From contig NZ_QJHB01000001.1 in NCBI RefSeq assembly GCF_003260275.1, positions 1 to 64,000 on the forward strand: 64,000 bases of DNA. The letters run 5' to 3'. Both the position numbers and the translations under genes were made by a program. Origin of the DNA: Homoserinimonas sp. OAct 916 (GTDB taxonomy: Bacteria; Actinomycetota; Actinomycetes; Actinomycetales; Microbacteriaceae). Below are positions 1 to 7,850 of the stretch, in pieces. The notes below the pieces were generated by a model, which was not told where the DNA came from, did no database searches, and was given only the letters and a program-made list of their open reading frames with translations. Position 1 is the stretch's first letter; each line of letters begins with the position of its first letter.

Positions 1-118
1 GTGTTACTCACCCGTTCGCCACTAATCCGCCGGAGCAAGCTCCAGCCTCATCGTTCGACTTGCATGTGTTAAGCACGCCGCCAGCGTTCGTCCTGAGCCA
101 GGATCAAACTCTCCGTAA
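1..118 (-). rRNA. 16S ribosomal RNA, 5' end only (rest lies outside the window)
   Basis: Read on the minus strand, the segment contains the universal 16S 5' sequence AGAGTTTGATCCTGGCTCAG (complement around 93-112), followed by the ACGAACGCTGGCGGCG and ACACATGCAAGTCGAACGATG stretches and GGCGAACGGGTGAGTAACAC at the window edge. The GAACGATGAGGCTGGAGCTTG hypervariable start fits high-GC actinobacteria such as Microbacteriaceae. The mature 5' end is placed about eight bases before AGAGTTTGATC by analogy with other 16S genes, so it is accurate to a few bases. Only about the first 118 bases of some 1,500 are present. Confidence 0.97.
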
Positions 119-581
119 ATGTTTGATCGACTAACCAAGCCCTCCTGACAAGCAGAAAAACCCGGCGTCACATCTAGAGTGCCAGGCCACCGGAATAGGT
201 GGTACCCGACACAAGTTTGAAACTGACAGAACAAATCATTACTGACTTGCTTTGTTGTTTAATCATTTTCCAAAGGAATCCCTGACCACCAAAGTGGCCC
301 GGGGTTTTTGGCATTTGACATTGTGCACGCTGTTGAGTTCTCAAGGATCAGACGCACCCGACACATGACGGTGAAGCCATGACTTTCGGGGCAACTTGAT
401 TGTGTCCATCACCGTGGCAGTCTGAGAGCCACCGTTTACAGGTAGCCGTTGAGGCTGCACACGATATTGTGATGGGATTGGGTCTCGGTCACGCCGATTG
501 CGCGTCATGACTTTCTTTGACCAGATGTCCCCACGTGAGGCCGGGAGCCGCTCAGGACTTCCCGCACCTTTGGGGTGACAA
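119..581 (-). other. rRNA operon leader region (no protein gene)
   Basis: Non-coding stretch between the Stealth gene and 16S, to be read leftwards. It holds the conserved actinobacterial pre-rRNA motif CTTGAGAACTCAACAGCGTG (complement of about 326-345), which resembles a boxA antitermination/processing element. Short hairpins follow closer to 16S, for example CCAC-TTT-GGTGG near 285-296 and CCACC...GGTGG near 190-205, suitable for RNase III-type processing. No start codon with a ribosome binding site and plausible protein was seen. The motif is visible; its antitermination role is inferred from related rRNA leaders. Confidence 0.6.
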
Positions 582-587
582 GTAAGA

Positions 588-616
588 AGATTACGTGCAT
601 CCGGCACCGGCCGCAA
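588..616 (-). promoter_or_regulatory. candidate rRNA promoter
   Basis: On the minus strand, TTGCGG (611-616) is followed after exactly 17 bases by TAATCT (588-593). This is a good sigma-A-type pair for an actinobacterium, and transcription would start near 581. It is the best match in the 525-base gap before 16S. rRNA operons commonly have several promoters and I could not pick the others with confidence. Confidence 0.4.
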
Positions 617-643
617 ATGTTCGCGCTTCCCGGGCGTGTCGCG

Positions 644-2137
644 CTACTTCTCCCACGGCGCGGGTATCGGAAAGTACCGCTCCAAAAAATCGGTCACGGT
701 ACGTGCACGCACCTCGAGATCCACTTCGGGGAAGCTTCCGTCATTGAGGCAGAAGAAGTCGACCTCCCGCTTGGGCAGCAATGACTCCATCGACTTCAGG
801 CCGGCGGCGGTGGTCGTGTCGATGTAGCTGACACGCGCGTTGGGCTGCTCGACCGCACGCCCGGTGAGCAGCGCGTAGTAGTGGTAGAGCGAATTCGTGA
901 CCGAGATATCGGTACTGGAACGAAACCGACTGGCAGCGGTGCGGGCGAAATCTGCAGCGAACTCGGCCTCCATCTCGTGCAGCACACTTCGGCGCAGCGG
1001 CACCGCCGCGTGCTCGAGGTGCCGGGTGGTGAATCGTCCGAACCGTTCGTGCAACAGCCGGCGATTGACCCGGGCCGCATTCTCGAAACCACTGCGCCTC
1101 GCGTGGTTCTCGCCCAGCCCGATGCGGGTGTCTGCCTCGATGAACTTGGTCACCCCGCCCGGGGAGAAGAACATGCTCGGTGTCACCGGCCGACCAAAGA
1201 ACATGTCGTCATTGGAATACAGAAAGTGCTCGGCCAGGCCGGAGATGTGTTGGAGCTGGCTCTCGATGGCCTGCGAGTTATGGGTGGGCAGCACGGTGGG
1301 GTCTGGAAAGTAGTCTTCACTCCGAACGACGGTGACCATGGAGTGCTCGGACAGCCAAGCCGGTGCTGGCGAGTCGGTCACGATGAAGATGTGCCGGATC
1401 CAGGGCGCAAACATGTGGATCGAGCGCAACGCGTAACGGAGCTCGTCTACCTGCCTGACCCGCGCAGTCGAGTCGTCACCCTCGCCCACCTGGTGTTCCG
1501 CCATCCGTTCCGCCCACCGGCGTTGAAACTCCGGGTCGTTGCCGTCGACCCAGGAGAAAACGATGTCGATGTCAAAGTTGATGTCTGAGGCGTGCTCGGC
1601 AAACATGTTCTCGATCGTCGGCCAGCTCAGGCCGAAGCGCTCGACAGTGCTGCGCACCGCCTCGGCCTTGGGCAACCACATGCGAGTGAGCGAGTTCTCC
1701 ATCGGCAGGAGGTACTCGTCGCCGGCCATCTCCCACAACTCCAGCTGCACGCCCGCCGACGCCCCATAGCTCAGGCCGCCCGCCGGCTCGACCCGTGGCC
1801 GATACAGCCGAAAGATACGCGCCTTCGACGAGTCGGCGAGGTCTCCGTCTGCAACGAGCAGGGATCTGCCGGTTCGGGCGTCGACGACCTGGGAGTAGAA
1901 CGGCTCGTCCTGACACGCGCTCACCAGTGCCGCGCGAAGGCGCTTGCGGTCCTCCCAGTCCGCTGCGATCACGGGCCGCTCGTCGTTGCCGCGAACGAAC
2001 AGGAATTCTATCTGCGCCTCATCAAGAACCCGGCGGATGAACAGCAGGTCTTCCACCATGGCCTCGTGCGGAGTGAGAGTGTGGTTGACCAGACAGAGGC
2101 GGTGCCGGAAGCGCGTGATGTCAGGGCGCTGCAACAA
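644..2137 (-). CDS. Stealth family sugar-phosphate (exopolysaccharide) phosphotransferase
   Basis: Stealth proteins transfer sugar-1-phosphate units when phosphodiester-linked capsule or cell-wall glycans are made (compare meningococcal capsule polymerases and mycobacterial CpsY). The four conserved regions are recognisable: IDIVFSWVDGND near residues 190-201 (CR1), DELRYALRSI...IFIVTD near 231-254 (CR2), THNSQAIE...FLYSNDDMFFGRP near 285-317 (CR3) and a C-terminal CR4 with NDG near 465. The N-terminal domain (TPHEAMVEDLLFIR...VRGNDERPVIA) is typical of actinobacterial members. Given here from the first recognised start, TTG at 2137, which has no ribosome binding site. A better initiation site seems to be an ATC codon at 2237-2239 behind AGGAGG, adding 34 residues. 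No capsule genes are nearby. Confidence 0.88.
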   Translation of the reverse strand: MLQRPDITRFRHRLCLVNHTLTPHEAMVEDLLFIRRVLDEAQIEFLFVRGNDERPVIAADWEDRKRLRAALVSACQDEPFYSQVVDARTGRSLLVADGDLADSSKARIFRLYRPRVEPAGGLSYGASAGVQLELWEMAGDEYLLPMENSLTRMWLPKAEAVRSTVERFGLSWPTIENMFAEHASDINFDIDIVFSWVDGNDPEFQRRWAERMAEHQVGEGDDSTARVRQVDELRYALRSIHMFAPWIRHIFIVTDSPAPAWLSEHSMVTVVRSEDYFPDPTVLPTHNSQAIESQLQHISGLAEHFLYSNDDMFFGRPVTPSMFFSPGGVTKFIEADTRIGLGENHARRSGFENAARVNRRLLHERFGRFTTRHLEHAAVPLRRSVLHEMEAEFAADFARTAASRFRSSTDISVTNSLYHYYALLTGRAVEQPNARVSYIDTTTAAGLKSMESLLPKREVDFFCLNDGSFPEVDLEVRARTVTDFLERYFPIPAPWEK

Positions 2138-2236
2138 TCGGGCCGCGGATGAGGCGCGCGGTGCTTTGGCGTCGACCTTGGCGTCATCCGGTTCGGGTGC
2201 GACGAAAAAGGCGTCGTGCGGAGCGGGCTGGTCGGT

Positions 2237-2280
2237 GATGATGCCTCCTCACTGCTCGATCGTGCAGAGGGCAATTCTAC
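2237..2280 (-). promoter_or_regulatory. promoter -10, Shine-Dalgarno and probable non-canonical ATC start of the Stealth gene
   Basis: On the minus strand TAGAAT (2275-2280) is a -10 candidate, AGGAGG (2244-2249) is a full Shine-Dalgarno, and four bases later comes ATC ACC GAC CAG CCC (from 2239), in frame with the Stealth protein and without a stop. Read with initiator Met, this gives MTDQPAPHDAFFVAPEP, a normal-looking actinobacterial N-terminus. There is no ATG, GTG or TTG in any frame at the right distance from the Shine-Dalgarno. Either ATC is used as a start, or an ATG has been altered by mutation or base-calling error. Confidence 0.5.
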
Positions 2281-2300
2281 CAAGCAGCACCGGGCCGCCG

Positions 2301-4364
2301 TCAGACGCCGCCAAAGCCGCCGCCACCGCCACCGCCACCGGCGTGACCTCCACCAGTCGACCCACTGCTGGAGGAGCTGCTCGAGGTTCCGGACCACGAC
2401 TTGGTCGCGGTGTCGGTGAGGCCGGCGACACCCGCCGCGAATACGGCGGAGCTGAAGGCGCCCTGGCCGTGATACCAATCGGGCCGGGTTCCCGTCTGCT
2501 CATAGACTTCGCCCAGCTCTTTGAACCACTGTTTCTCCAGCCCGAAGAGCACCGCATACGGCAGCAGCCGTTCATACAGTTTCACGATCTGTCCGGTCTC
2601 CACAGTGGTCTCCGCCGTGGTCTCCGCCGTGGTGCCCATGGAGGACGCGCTCGGAGTCGACCACGGGGTCTCGCCGATTGGGCGGAACGGCCCTCTCACA
2701 GCCCCCTCGGGGCTCTGCAGCACGCGCATGCGGTCAGCCTCGGCCAATCTGATGTACATCTCAAGCCCCTTGAGGTAGTCACGCAGTTCTGCCCCGAACG
2801 CGGTGATCGGGCGAACGCCGACGACCAGCATGATCAGGCAGACGAGAACCACGACCGCGACCATGATCACGAGCGTCGATAACAGTGCACCCGGTCCGTC
2901 GTCGGGGACCGCCATTCCGAACAGGACTGAAAGCACGGTCGCCGCAGCGCCGACGACGAAGATCCACGTTCTGCCGCGGCCGGTGGCCTTGTGCCGGTAA
3001 CCGAGGGTGAGCGCCAGCTCTTTGGCCTTCGTGACCAGTTCGGGCATCGCACGGGCCATCCGGGGATCGGGCCTGGACATGTTCTTGCGGTCACCGGGGG
3101 TGCGCTGGGTGCCGAACAGAACACTCACCAATTCGACCCCTGGGTCGGTGAGCCCATCATCCGTCACATATTCGAAGTGGAACGTGGGCTTCCCGCGGCC
3201 CGAATACGGCGGCTCTTCGATCACACGCACATTGTGGTTGACGGCGAGATTCAGAAACTCGGCGGCCATCGCCTTGCCACTCTTGCCGTATACCGTGGAG
3301 GCGAACAATGGCGTGATCTGCTTCGGGGGCAGATATTCGGGGATGATCGTGCCTCGGCCCGGGTCATCCCACCACGTCGTCCGACGCTTGAAGAGGGCGA
3401 ACAGTGCCGTCGCGATGAGCACACCCAACATGATTAGTTGACCGACGGCGGCCGGCGACGCGAGGTAGCTGTTGTCGCGCGGCACGAATGTTCCTTCGTG
3501 GAAGCCGAGCGCCACGGTCAGGGTCTGACGGGCTTTCAAGCCCGTTGCCTCCGCGGTGATCAGCAGCCCATCTTCCGTCTCAGCCGTAGTGAGCTCATCA
3601 CAGGCGTCTCGAGATCTCGAGTGCCCCTGGTAGCAGCTGGCGCTGCCCGAGAAAGCTGCGGCAAGGTCGGCCTCCAGATGCACGCGCGCGGTCACCCGTT
3701 CGAACGGTTGTCGCGCTCCGGTGCCGTTGACGTTCCAGAAGAACTCCTCGACGGTCGCGTCGTCGGGCTGCAGCGTGACGTTCGTCTGGTGGTACTCGAT
3801 CACATACGTTTTGGCCCCGTGCACATAGCCAAAGTCACGGTCTGTGATCGTGACGACGGTGAATTCGCCATCCTCTTCCTTGTCGACGTTGTGACTCAGG
3901 GGGATGCCCGCCCCGTCTTTGATCGAATAGATCTGCAGGTCGAGGGGCTGGTCGTTGTACTTGTTTGGGATGGCCCCTTGGATTCCGCGGTTCTGGTCGA
4001 TGTCGGGGAACACGGCAACGATCGTCTCGACCGTTCGCAGGGTGGAGTTTCCGGCGTCGTTGCGGCCGAGATAGAAGTCGGAGTCGAGCGATTCGAAGTA
4101 GAAGTCGTCGACCGAGGTCGTGAGCCCGTCGACGCGTCCCGCCATCGGAGGGTGCGGTGCTCCTCGTTCGAGGCCCACAGTGACGGCAGTGTCCACTACA
4201 TCGGTGACACCCGCCGCCAGTGCGGGCTGGCTGCCGACCGTGGCCGATGTGCCCAGCAGTACAGCGAGGGCAGCCATGACACAAACCATGAATCGACGCA
4301 TCAGGTCATTATGGCCGGTCAGAACACTTTTCTCGTCCAGGCTCACAGATGTCGCCGAGAGCAC
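2301..4364 (-). CDS. DUF2207 domain membrane protein with glycine-rich C-terminus
   Basis: A 687-residue envelope protein of the DUF2207 (YciQ-like) family; its biochemical role is unknown. A hydrophobic signal segment (MRRFMVCVMAALAVLLG, from residue 22) is followed by the extracellular beta-rich DUF2207 domain with the usual ITDRDFGYVHGAKTYVIEY motif. A membrane segment near 310-325 precedes a cytoplasmic stretch, and a TM pair lies near 475-520. The C-terminus is Ser- and Gly-rich, ending in a run of nine Gly. The GTG at 4364 has GGAGGG about ten bases upstream; the internal ATG at 4301 gives a more usual signal peptide but has no ribosome binding site. The gene diverges from the CsoR-type regulator, whose operator lies next to its -35, so it may be metal-regulated (inference). 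Confidence 0.8.
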   Translation of the reverse strand: MLSATSVSLDEKSVLTGHNDLMRRFMVCVMAALAVLLGTSATVGSQPALAAGVTDVVDTAVTVGLERGAPHPPMAGRVDGLTTSVDDFYFESLDSDFYLGRNDAGNSTLRTVETIVAVFPDIDQNRGIQGAIPNKYNDQPLDLQIYSIKDGAGIPLSHNVDKEEDGEFTVVTITDRDFGYVHGAKTYVIEYHQTNVTLQPDDATVEEFFWNVNGTGARQPFERVTARVHLEADLAAAFSGSASCYQGHSRSRDACDELTTAETEDGLLITAEATGLKARQTLTVALGFHEGTFVPRDNSYLASPAAVGQLIMLGVLIATALFALFKRRTTWWDDPGRGTIIPEYLPPKQITPLFASTVYGKSGKAMAAEFLNLAVNHNVRVIEEPPYSGRGKPTFHFEYVTDDGLTDPGVELVSVLFGTQRTPGDRKNMSRPDPRMARAMPELVTKAKELALTLGYRHKATGRGRTWIFVVGAAATVLSVLFGMAVPDDGPGALLSTLVIMVAVVVLVCLIMLVVGVRPITAFGAELRDYLKGLEMYIRLAEADRMRVLQSPEGAVRGPFRPIGETPWSTPSASSMGTTAETTAETTVETGQIVKLYERLLPYAVLFGLEKQWFKELGEVYEQTGTRPDWYHGQGAFSSAVFAAGVAGLTDTATKSWSGTSSSSSSSGSTGGGHAGGGGGGGGFGGV

Positions 4365-4391
4365 GGTGAATCGTCCCTCCGCTTTGGAGCG

Positions 4392-4420
4392 ATTAACCCG
4401 CGGGGTGCGGCACCCGGGAA
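4392..4420 (-). promoter_or_regulatory. candidate promoter of the DUF2207 gene
   Basis: On the minus strand TTCCCG (4415-4420), a 17-base spacer and GTTAAT (4392-4397) form a plausible promoter that starts the transcript near 4386, about 20 bases before the GTG start. The -35 box sits four bases from the metal-sensor operator, so repressor binding could block it. Confidence 0.35.
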
Positions 4421-4423
4421 ACC

Positions 4424-4440
4424 ATACCCCCTATGGGTAT
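4424..4440. promoter_or_regulatory. CsoR/RcnR-type operator
   Basis: ATACCCCCTATGGGTAT is a perfect 6-bp inverted repeat (ATACCC / GGGTAT) with a GC-rich 5-base centre, the arrangement known for operators of copper sensor CsoR and relatives. It lies between the divergent DUF2207 and CsoR-type genes, upstream of the -10 of the regulator gene and next to the -35 of the other. This supports autoregulation and control of the DUF2207 gene. The binding itself is inferred. Confidence 0.75.
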
Positions 4441-4454
4441 AGCCGGTAGTCAAC

Positions 4455-4466
4455 TAGGCTGGGCTC
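4455..4466 (+). promoter_or_regulatory. leaderless promoter of the CsoR-type gene
   Basis: TAGGCT (4455-4460) is exactly six bases before the ATG at 4467, with no Shine-Dalgarno between. The transcript would start at or within a base of the start codon. The same layout occurs at seven other genes in this window. Confidence 0.55.
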
Positions 4467-4745
4467 ATGATCCCCGACATCAAGAAGCGCGCCCTCCATC
4501 GCGCACGCATCCTCCAGGGCCAGCTGCGCGGTCTGGAGAAAATGATCGACCAGGAGGAGTACTGCGTCGACATCATCACGCAGTCACTGGCCATTCAGAA
4601 ATCCCTCGCCAGCCTGAACAAGCTCATGGTGGACAACCACCTGCAGACGCACGTGACCCAGATGTTCCAGGAGGGCGGTGAGGTGCGCGAGAGGGCGATC
4701 ACCGAGCTTCTCAGGCTGTTCGAACTCTCCAACAATCGGTCCTGA
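4467..4745 (+). CDS. CsoR/RcnR family metal-sensing transcriptional repressor
   Basis: A 92-residue all-helical repressor of the family that releases DNA on binding Cu(I), Ni(II), Co(II) or persulfide. The fold signature (ILQGQLRGLEKMI) and ligand helix are clear: Cys33 in EEYCVDII, then His58 and His62 in DNHLQTHV. Copper CsoR has Cys-His-Cys at these positions. Here the third ligand is His, as in nickel/cobalt RcnR, but the N-terminal His of RcnR is absent. Metal choice therefore cannot be assigned. The gene has its own operator and a leaderless promoter. No efflux ATPase, copper chaperone or permease follows, so the only visible candidate target apart from itself is the divergent DUF2207 gene. 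Confidence 0.9.
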   Translation: MIPDIKKRALHRARILQGQLRGLEKMIDQEEYCVDIITQSLAIQKSLASLNKLMVDNHLQTHVTQMFQEGGEVRERAITELLRLFELSNNRS

Positions 4746-4794
4746 CGGCGAGCACCCCTCAGCGTTCAATGGCTCCACACCCGGGCTGTACTGC

Positions 4795-6039
4795 TCAGAA
4801 GTAGGTTCTGAGCAGGTCGATGACGCGGTCGTCATCGTCGAGCACCGGCACCACCCGCCACTTGTCGAACGCGGTGCACGGATGCGAGATGCCGAAGCAG
4901 ACGAGGTCTCCCGGCCTCACCTCGAGCCCGCCCTCCAGATGGAGGTAGGCGTGCTGGTCATCCATCTTCGTGACCTCCGCGCGGCCGTCCACCTCCTCCG
5001 GCGCGTCGCCGTCAGCTCGCCTGAGCCGGAGCGGCACCGGCATGCCACTGTCATAGGGCGCATCCCGCCTGCCCATTCCCACAATCGCCAGCCCCGGCTC
5101 CGGCGCCGACCCGACCTGGGCCCACAGCTCGATCGCCGCCTCCAAGTGGCCCTCCTCGGGAACCCGGTTGAACGGGGTGCGCTCATGGTAGATGCCGTGG
5201 TCATGGCTGACGTAGGCCCCGCTTCTCAGAATCAGCTGAACACCCCGTTCGCGCGCCCAGCCACCCGCGAGGGCGTCGACGACCAGGTCGAAGTATGCAC
5301 TGCCGCCGGTGGTCACGACCGGGTGCGCACCGACCAGGCGCTCGTCGACCATTCGGTCGATCGCCTCGCGCACGACGCCATAGTGAGCCCGAACCCCATC
5401 AAGGGTCGTCAATCCCCCTTCATAGCTCGACACACCGGCGAGCCGGATGTACTCGGTCGATGCGACCAGGCGGGCGAGCTCGACCGCTTCGTCGGAGCTG
5501 CGCACACCGGTGCGGCCGCCGGCGAAACCGATATCGACCAGCACCGACATCCCGCCGGCCCGTTCGGGTCGGCGCTTTCCGGCTTCCGCGATCGCACGGA
5601 CCCCCTCCACCGAGTCGACCAGACACAGAAACTCCAGCGCCGGATCGGCAACCAGCATCGCTGAAATGGCATCCAGCGCGCTGCCGTCGAGCAGTTGGTT
5701 CGCCAACAGGATCCGTTGCACGCCGTACCCTGCGGCCACCCGGGCCTGGTGGGCGGTGGCGACGGTGATCCCCCAGGCGCCCGCATCGATCTGCCGCTGG
5801 AAAAGGACCGGCGACATGCTGGTCTTGCCGTGCGGGGCGAAATCAAGTTCGTGCCGCCGGCAGAACGCTGCCATGGTTTCGATATTGGCCGCGAGTGCCG
5901 TCTCGCGTATGACCATGACCGGCCAGTTCAGGCTGCCGTCGAAAAGAGAGTGCTGCTCGGCGACGTAGTCTTCGACCGTGCGCGGCTCCCCCACCTGCCA
6001 GAGCGCCTTGTCGTGCCAGTCGATCACCTGCGTGAGCAT
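4795..6039 (-). CDS. PLP-dependent D-amino-acid deaminase/aldolase (D-serine dehydratase / D-threonine aldolase family)
   Basis: A 414-residue member of the fold-type III PLP family that includes eukaryotic D-serine dehydratase DSD1 and bacterial D-threonine aldolase. The PLP lysine is Lys72 in FAPHGKTSMSP at the start of an alanine-racemase-like barrel. The C-terminal domain ends with the metal-ligand pair His386 and Cys388 in GISHPCTAFDKW, which in this family binds zinc needed for dehydration or aldol cleavage. Length and order of domains are complete. Whether it deaminates D-Ser/D-Thr or cleaves D-Thr cannot be decided from sequence. It is monocistronic; a GAGG ribosome binding site lies seven bases before the ATG. 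Confidence 0.82.
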   Translation of the reverse strand: MLTQVIDWHDKALWQVGEPRTVEDYVAEQHSLFDGSLNWPVMVIRETALAANIETMAAFCRRHELDFAPHGKTSMSPVLFQRQIDAGAWGITVATAHQARVAAGYGVQRILLANQLLDGSALDAISAMLVADPALEFLCLVDSVEGVRAIAEAGKRRPERAGGMSVLVDIGFAGGRTGVRSSDEAVELARLVASTEYIRLAGVSSYEGGLTTLDGVRAHYGVVREAIDRMVDERLVGAHPVVTTGGSAYFDLVVDALAGGWARERGVQLILRSGAYVSHDHGIYHERTPFNRVPEEGHLEAAIELWAQVGSAPEPGLAIVGMGRRDAPYDSGMPVPLRLRRADGDAPEEVDGRAEVTKMDDQHAYLHLEGGLEVRPGDLVCFGISHPCTAFDKWRVVPVLDDDDRVIDLLRTYF

Positions 6040-6165
6040 CCCATCGCCTCATTTCCTCCGGTGCGGTTCTGTCCATCGTGGCACGCACGCGCGCCGAGCG
6101 GGCACAGTTGCTGCCGTCTTCAGGCTGATTCCGTCGTCTGCCTCACTCCGGCGGGATGAGGTGGC

Positions 6166-6747
6166 TCAGGCGCGGCGCGCATCCGGCAACAGAATCGATC
6201 TGCTGGTCGGCGGCAGCGACAGCAGTTGCTCCAGGGCAGGCTCCAACTCAGCGACCCACGCCTCGTAGCCGGCCTCGTTGAGGTGGATCCGATCGATGCT
6301 GAACGCCGGGTTGATCGCATTGCCCAGGGCCAGCGCCGGCCACAGGTCCAAGTACTGGGCCCGCACGCTGGGAGCGAATTGCCACAGGTGTCGATTGACC
6401 TCGCGCAGAAGCGGGCTGAATTCAGCCCCTCGCGGCAGCAATGAATGCAACAGGATGCGCGTGTCCGGCAATGCTCGGCGCAACCGGAAGAGGATGTTCT
6501 CGACGGTGCGCACAATAAGTTCCACCGAGCGATTGGACGCCACATCATTGGTGCCGATCCCGAGCACGATCGCCTGCGGCGCCTCGGCGATGATCGACTC
6601 CAGCCGGGTCGCCACATCCACACTGGTGTCGCCGTCGACACCGAGGTTCAGGCATCGGTACTCGGGGAGATGCTCCTGCCATGGTCCGTTGTGGATCAGG
6701 CTTCCGCCGACGAACGCAATCGTGGGCTGGTCCGCCTGGTCGCTCAT
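6166..6747 (-). CDS. SGNH/GDSL-type esterase or lipase
   Basis: A 193-residue intracellular SGNH hydrolase. Block I reads FVGGSL with nucleophile Ser16 (Gly replaces the Asp of classical GDSL), block III is GTND at 65-68 carrying the oxyanion-hole Asn, and block V is Asp152-x-x-His155 in SIDRIHLNEAGY. There is no signal peptide, so it acts in the cytoplasm, probably on a small ester or acetylated sugar; the substrate is unknown. The ATG at 6747 was chosen because GGGAGG lies eight bases upstream; a GTG three codons earlier would overlap that site. It is transcribed alone, in the same direction as the PLP enzyme downstream. Confidence 0.8.
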   Translation of the reverse strand: MSDQADQPTIAFVGGSLIHNGPWQEHLPEYRCLNLGVDGDTSVDVATRLESIIAEAPQAIVLGIGTNDVASNRSVELIVRTVENILFRLRRALPDTRILLHSLLPRGAEFSPLLREVNRHLWQFAPSVRAQYLDLWPALALGNAINPAFSIDRIHLNEAGYEAWVAELEPALEQLLSLPPTSRSILLPDARRA

Positions 6748-6894
6748 TGCCCACACCTCCCGAAATGTCGACGGCAGCCGGTCACCGCCGTGAACCCATC
6801 ATCCATCGATCACGGGCTGTTGACCAGTGCTGCGCGGCGGATGCTCAGGTAGAAAAGCGGGATCTCTCCAGACTGAACCAATGCCCGTGCCTCA

Positions 6895-6974
6895 GTGGCC
6901 GGATTCACAGTGGCCGGATTCACAGTGGCTGGATTCACAGCGGTTGGATTCACAGTGGCTGGCTACACAGTGGC
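6895..6974. repeat. tandem repeat, 5 x 15 bp, in the gene-free spacer
   Basis: Five consecutive 15-bp units based on GTGGCCGGATTCACA (6895, 6910, 6925, 6940, 6955) plus a partial sixth. The first two are identical and the others differ by one to three bases. The array begins three bases past the stop of the leftward aldehyde dehydrogenase chain, so it is in its 3' untranslated region. It is too short and lacks spacers, so it is not a CRISPR. The plus-strand reading frame through it is a by-product of the 15-bp period. Confidence 0.9.
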
Positions 6975-6977
6975 GTC

Positions 6978-7850
6978 TCAGATCATTCCCTTGGTGTGCC
7001 AGACGGTCTTGGTCTCGGTGAAGAACGTGATCCGATCGATCGACGGTGACGCCGCATCCGGCCCCGCCTCGGGCGGCAGCACCCGTTTGAGGGTTTCGGC
7101 CGCGTCGATCTGCAGGTCGACCCAGTCGAGGTCACCCGCTCCGAGCAGGTCGAGCGCGTTGACGTCGGCGTGCGAGGCCAACCACGGTGCGATCTCGGCC
7201 GGCGAGCCGGTGAGGATGTTGATCACTCCACCGGGCACGTCACTGGTGGCGAGCACCTCGCTCAGGCTGATCGCCGAAAGCGGGGTCTTCTCGCTGGCCA
7301 CCACGACGACGGTGTTGCCGCTCACCAATGCGGGTGCAATCGCGCTGACGAAGCCCAGCAGGCTCGCCGACGGCGTCGGATGTTGCGGCGCGATGATCGC
7401 CACCACCCCGGTCGGCTCGGGCGTCGACAGGTTGAAATACGGCCCGGAGACCGGGTTGCCGTTGCCGGCGACCTGCACGTACTTGTCGGCCCAGCCCGCA
7501 TACCAGACCCAGCGATCGATGGCGGTGTCGACCTGCTCGCCCGCCTGTTTCGCCGTCACACCCTCTTGACGGCAGATCTCGTCGACGAACTGTGCGCGAC
7601 GCCCCTCGAGGAGTTCGGCTATCCGGTAGAGCACCTGGCCGCGGTTGTAGCCGGTTGCCCCGGACCAACCGGTGACCGCGGCGCGGGCTGCGACGACCGC
7701 GTCACGGGCGTCTTTGCGGCTCGCCCGGGCGACGTTGGCAATGAAGCTGCCGTCGGCACCGGTCAGTTCATAGACGCGACCGGATTCGCTGCGCGGGAAC
7801 TTACCGCCGATGTAGAGCTTGTAGGTCTTCAAAACGGCGAGGCGGGTCAT
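6978..7850 (-). CDS. non-catalytic aldehyde dehydrogenase chain (ALDH16 C-terminal-domain-like)
   Basis: A 290-residue protein that aligns with the N-terminal NAD-binding half of aldehyde dehydrogenases (YIGGKFPRSESGR, GWSGATGYNRGQVLYRIAELLE, VVAIIAPQHPTPSASLLGF) but ends before the catalytic cysteine segment. The usual PWNFP is PQHPT, so the Asn of the active site is also lost. It overlaps the complete dehydrogenase gene upstream by four bases (ATGA). ALDH16 enzymes carry just such a truncated, inactive second domain fused after a full catalytic domain, so this gene with its neighbour looks like a split ALDH16. A structural or dimer-completing role is inferred. Confidence 0.75.
   Translation of the reverse strand: MTRLAVLKTYKLYIGGKFPRSESGRVYELTGADGSFIANVARASRKDARDAVVAARAAVTGWSGATGYNRGQVLYRIAELLEGRRAQFVDEICRQEGVTAKQAGEQVDTAIDRWVWYAGWADKYVQVAGNGNPVSGPYFNLSTPEPTGVVAIIAPQHPTPSASLLGFVSAIAPALVSGNTVVVVASEKTPLSAISLSEVLATSDVPGGVINILTGSPAEIAPWLASHADVNALDLLGAGDLDWVDLQIDAAETLKRVLPPEAGPDAASPSIDRITFFTETKTVWHTKGMI

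Noticed and set aside
3438-4442. Plus-strand frame of 334 codons opposite the DUF2207 gene
   Set aside because: Antisense to a gene with signal peptide and membrane helices, no recognisable motif, no promoter; it would also read through the metal-sensor operator.
4746-4794. Terminator between the CsoR-type gene and the PLP enzyme gene
   Set aside because: No stem longer than a few pairs could be found in the 49 bases.
6895-6974. Possible CRISPR array
   Set aside because: Units are contiguous 15-mers without spacers, and no cas genes are present.
6895-7569. Plus-strand frame starting with repeated Ala-Gly-Phe-Thr-Val
   Set aside because: The start is the 15-bp repeat read in frame, and the rest is antisense to the aldehyde dehydrogenase chain. 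No ribosome binding site.
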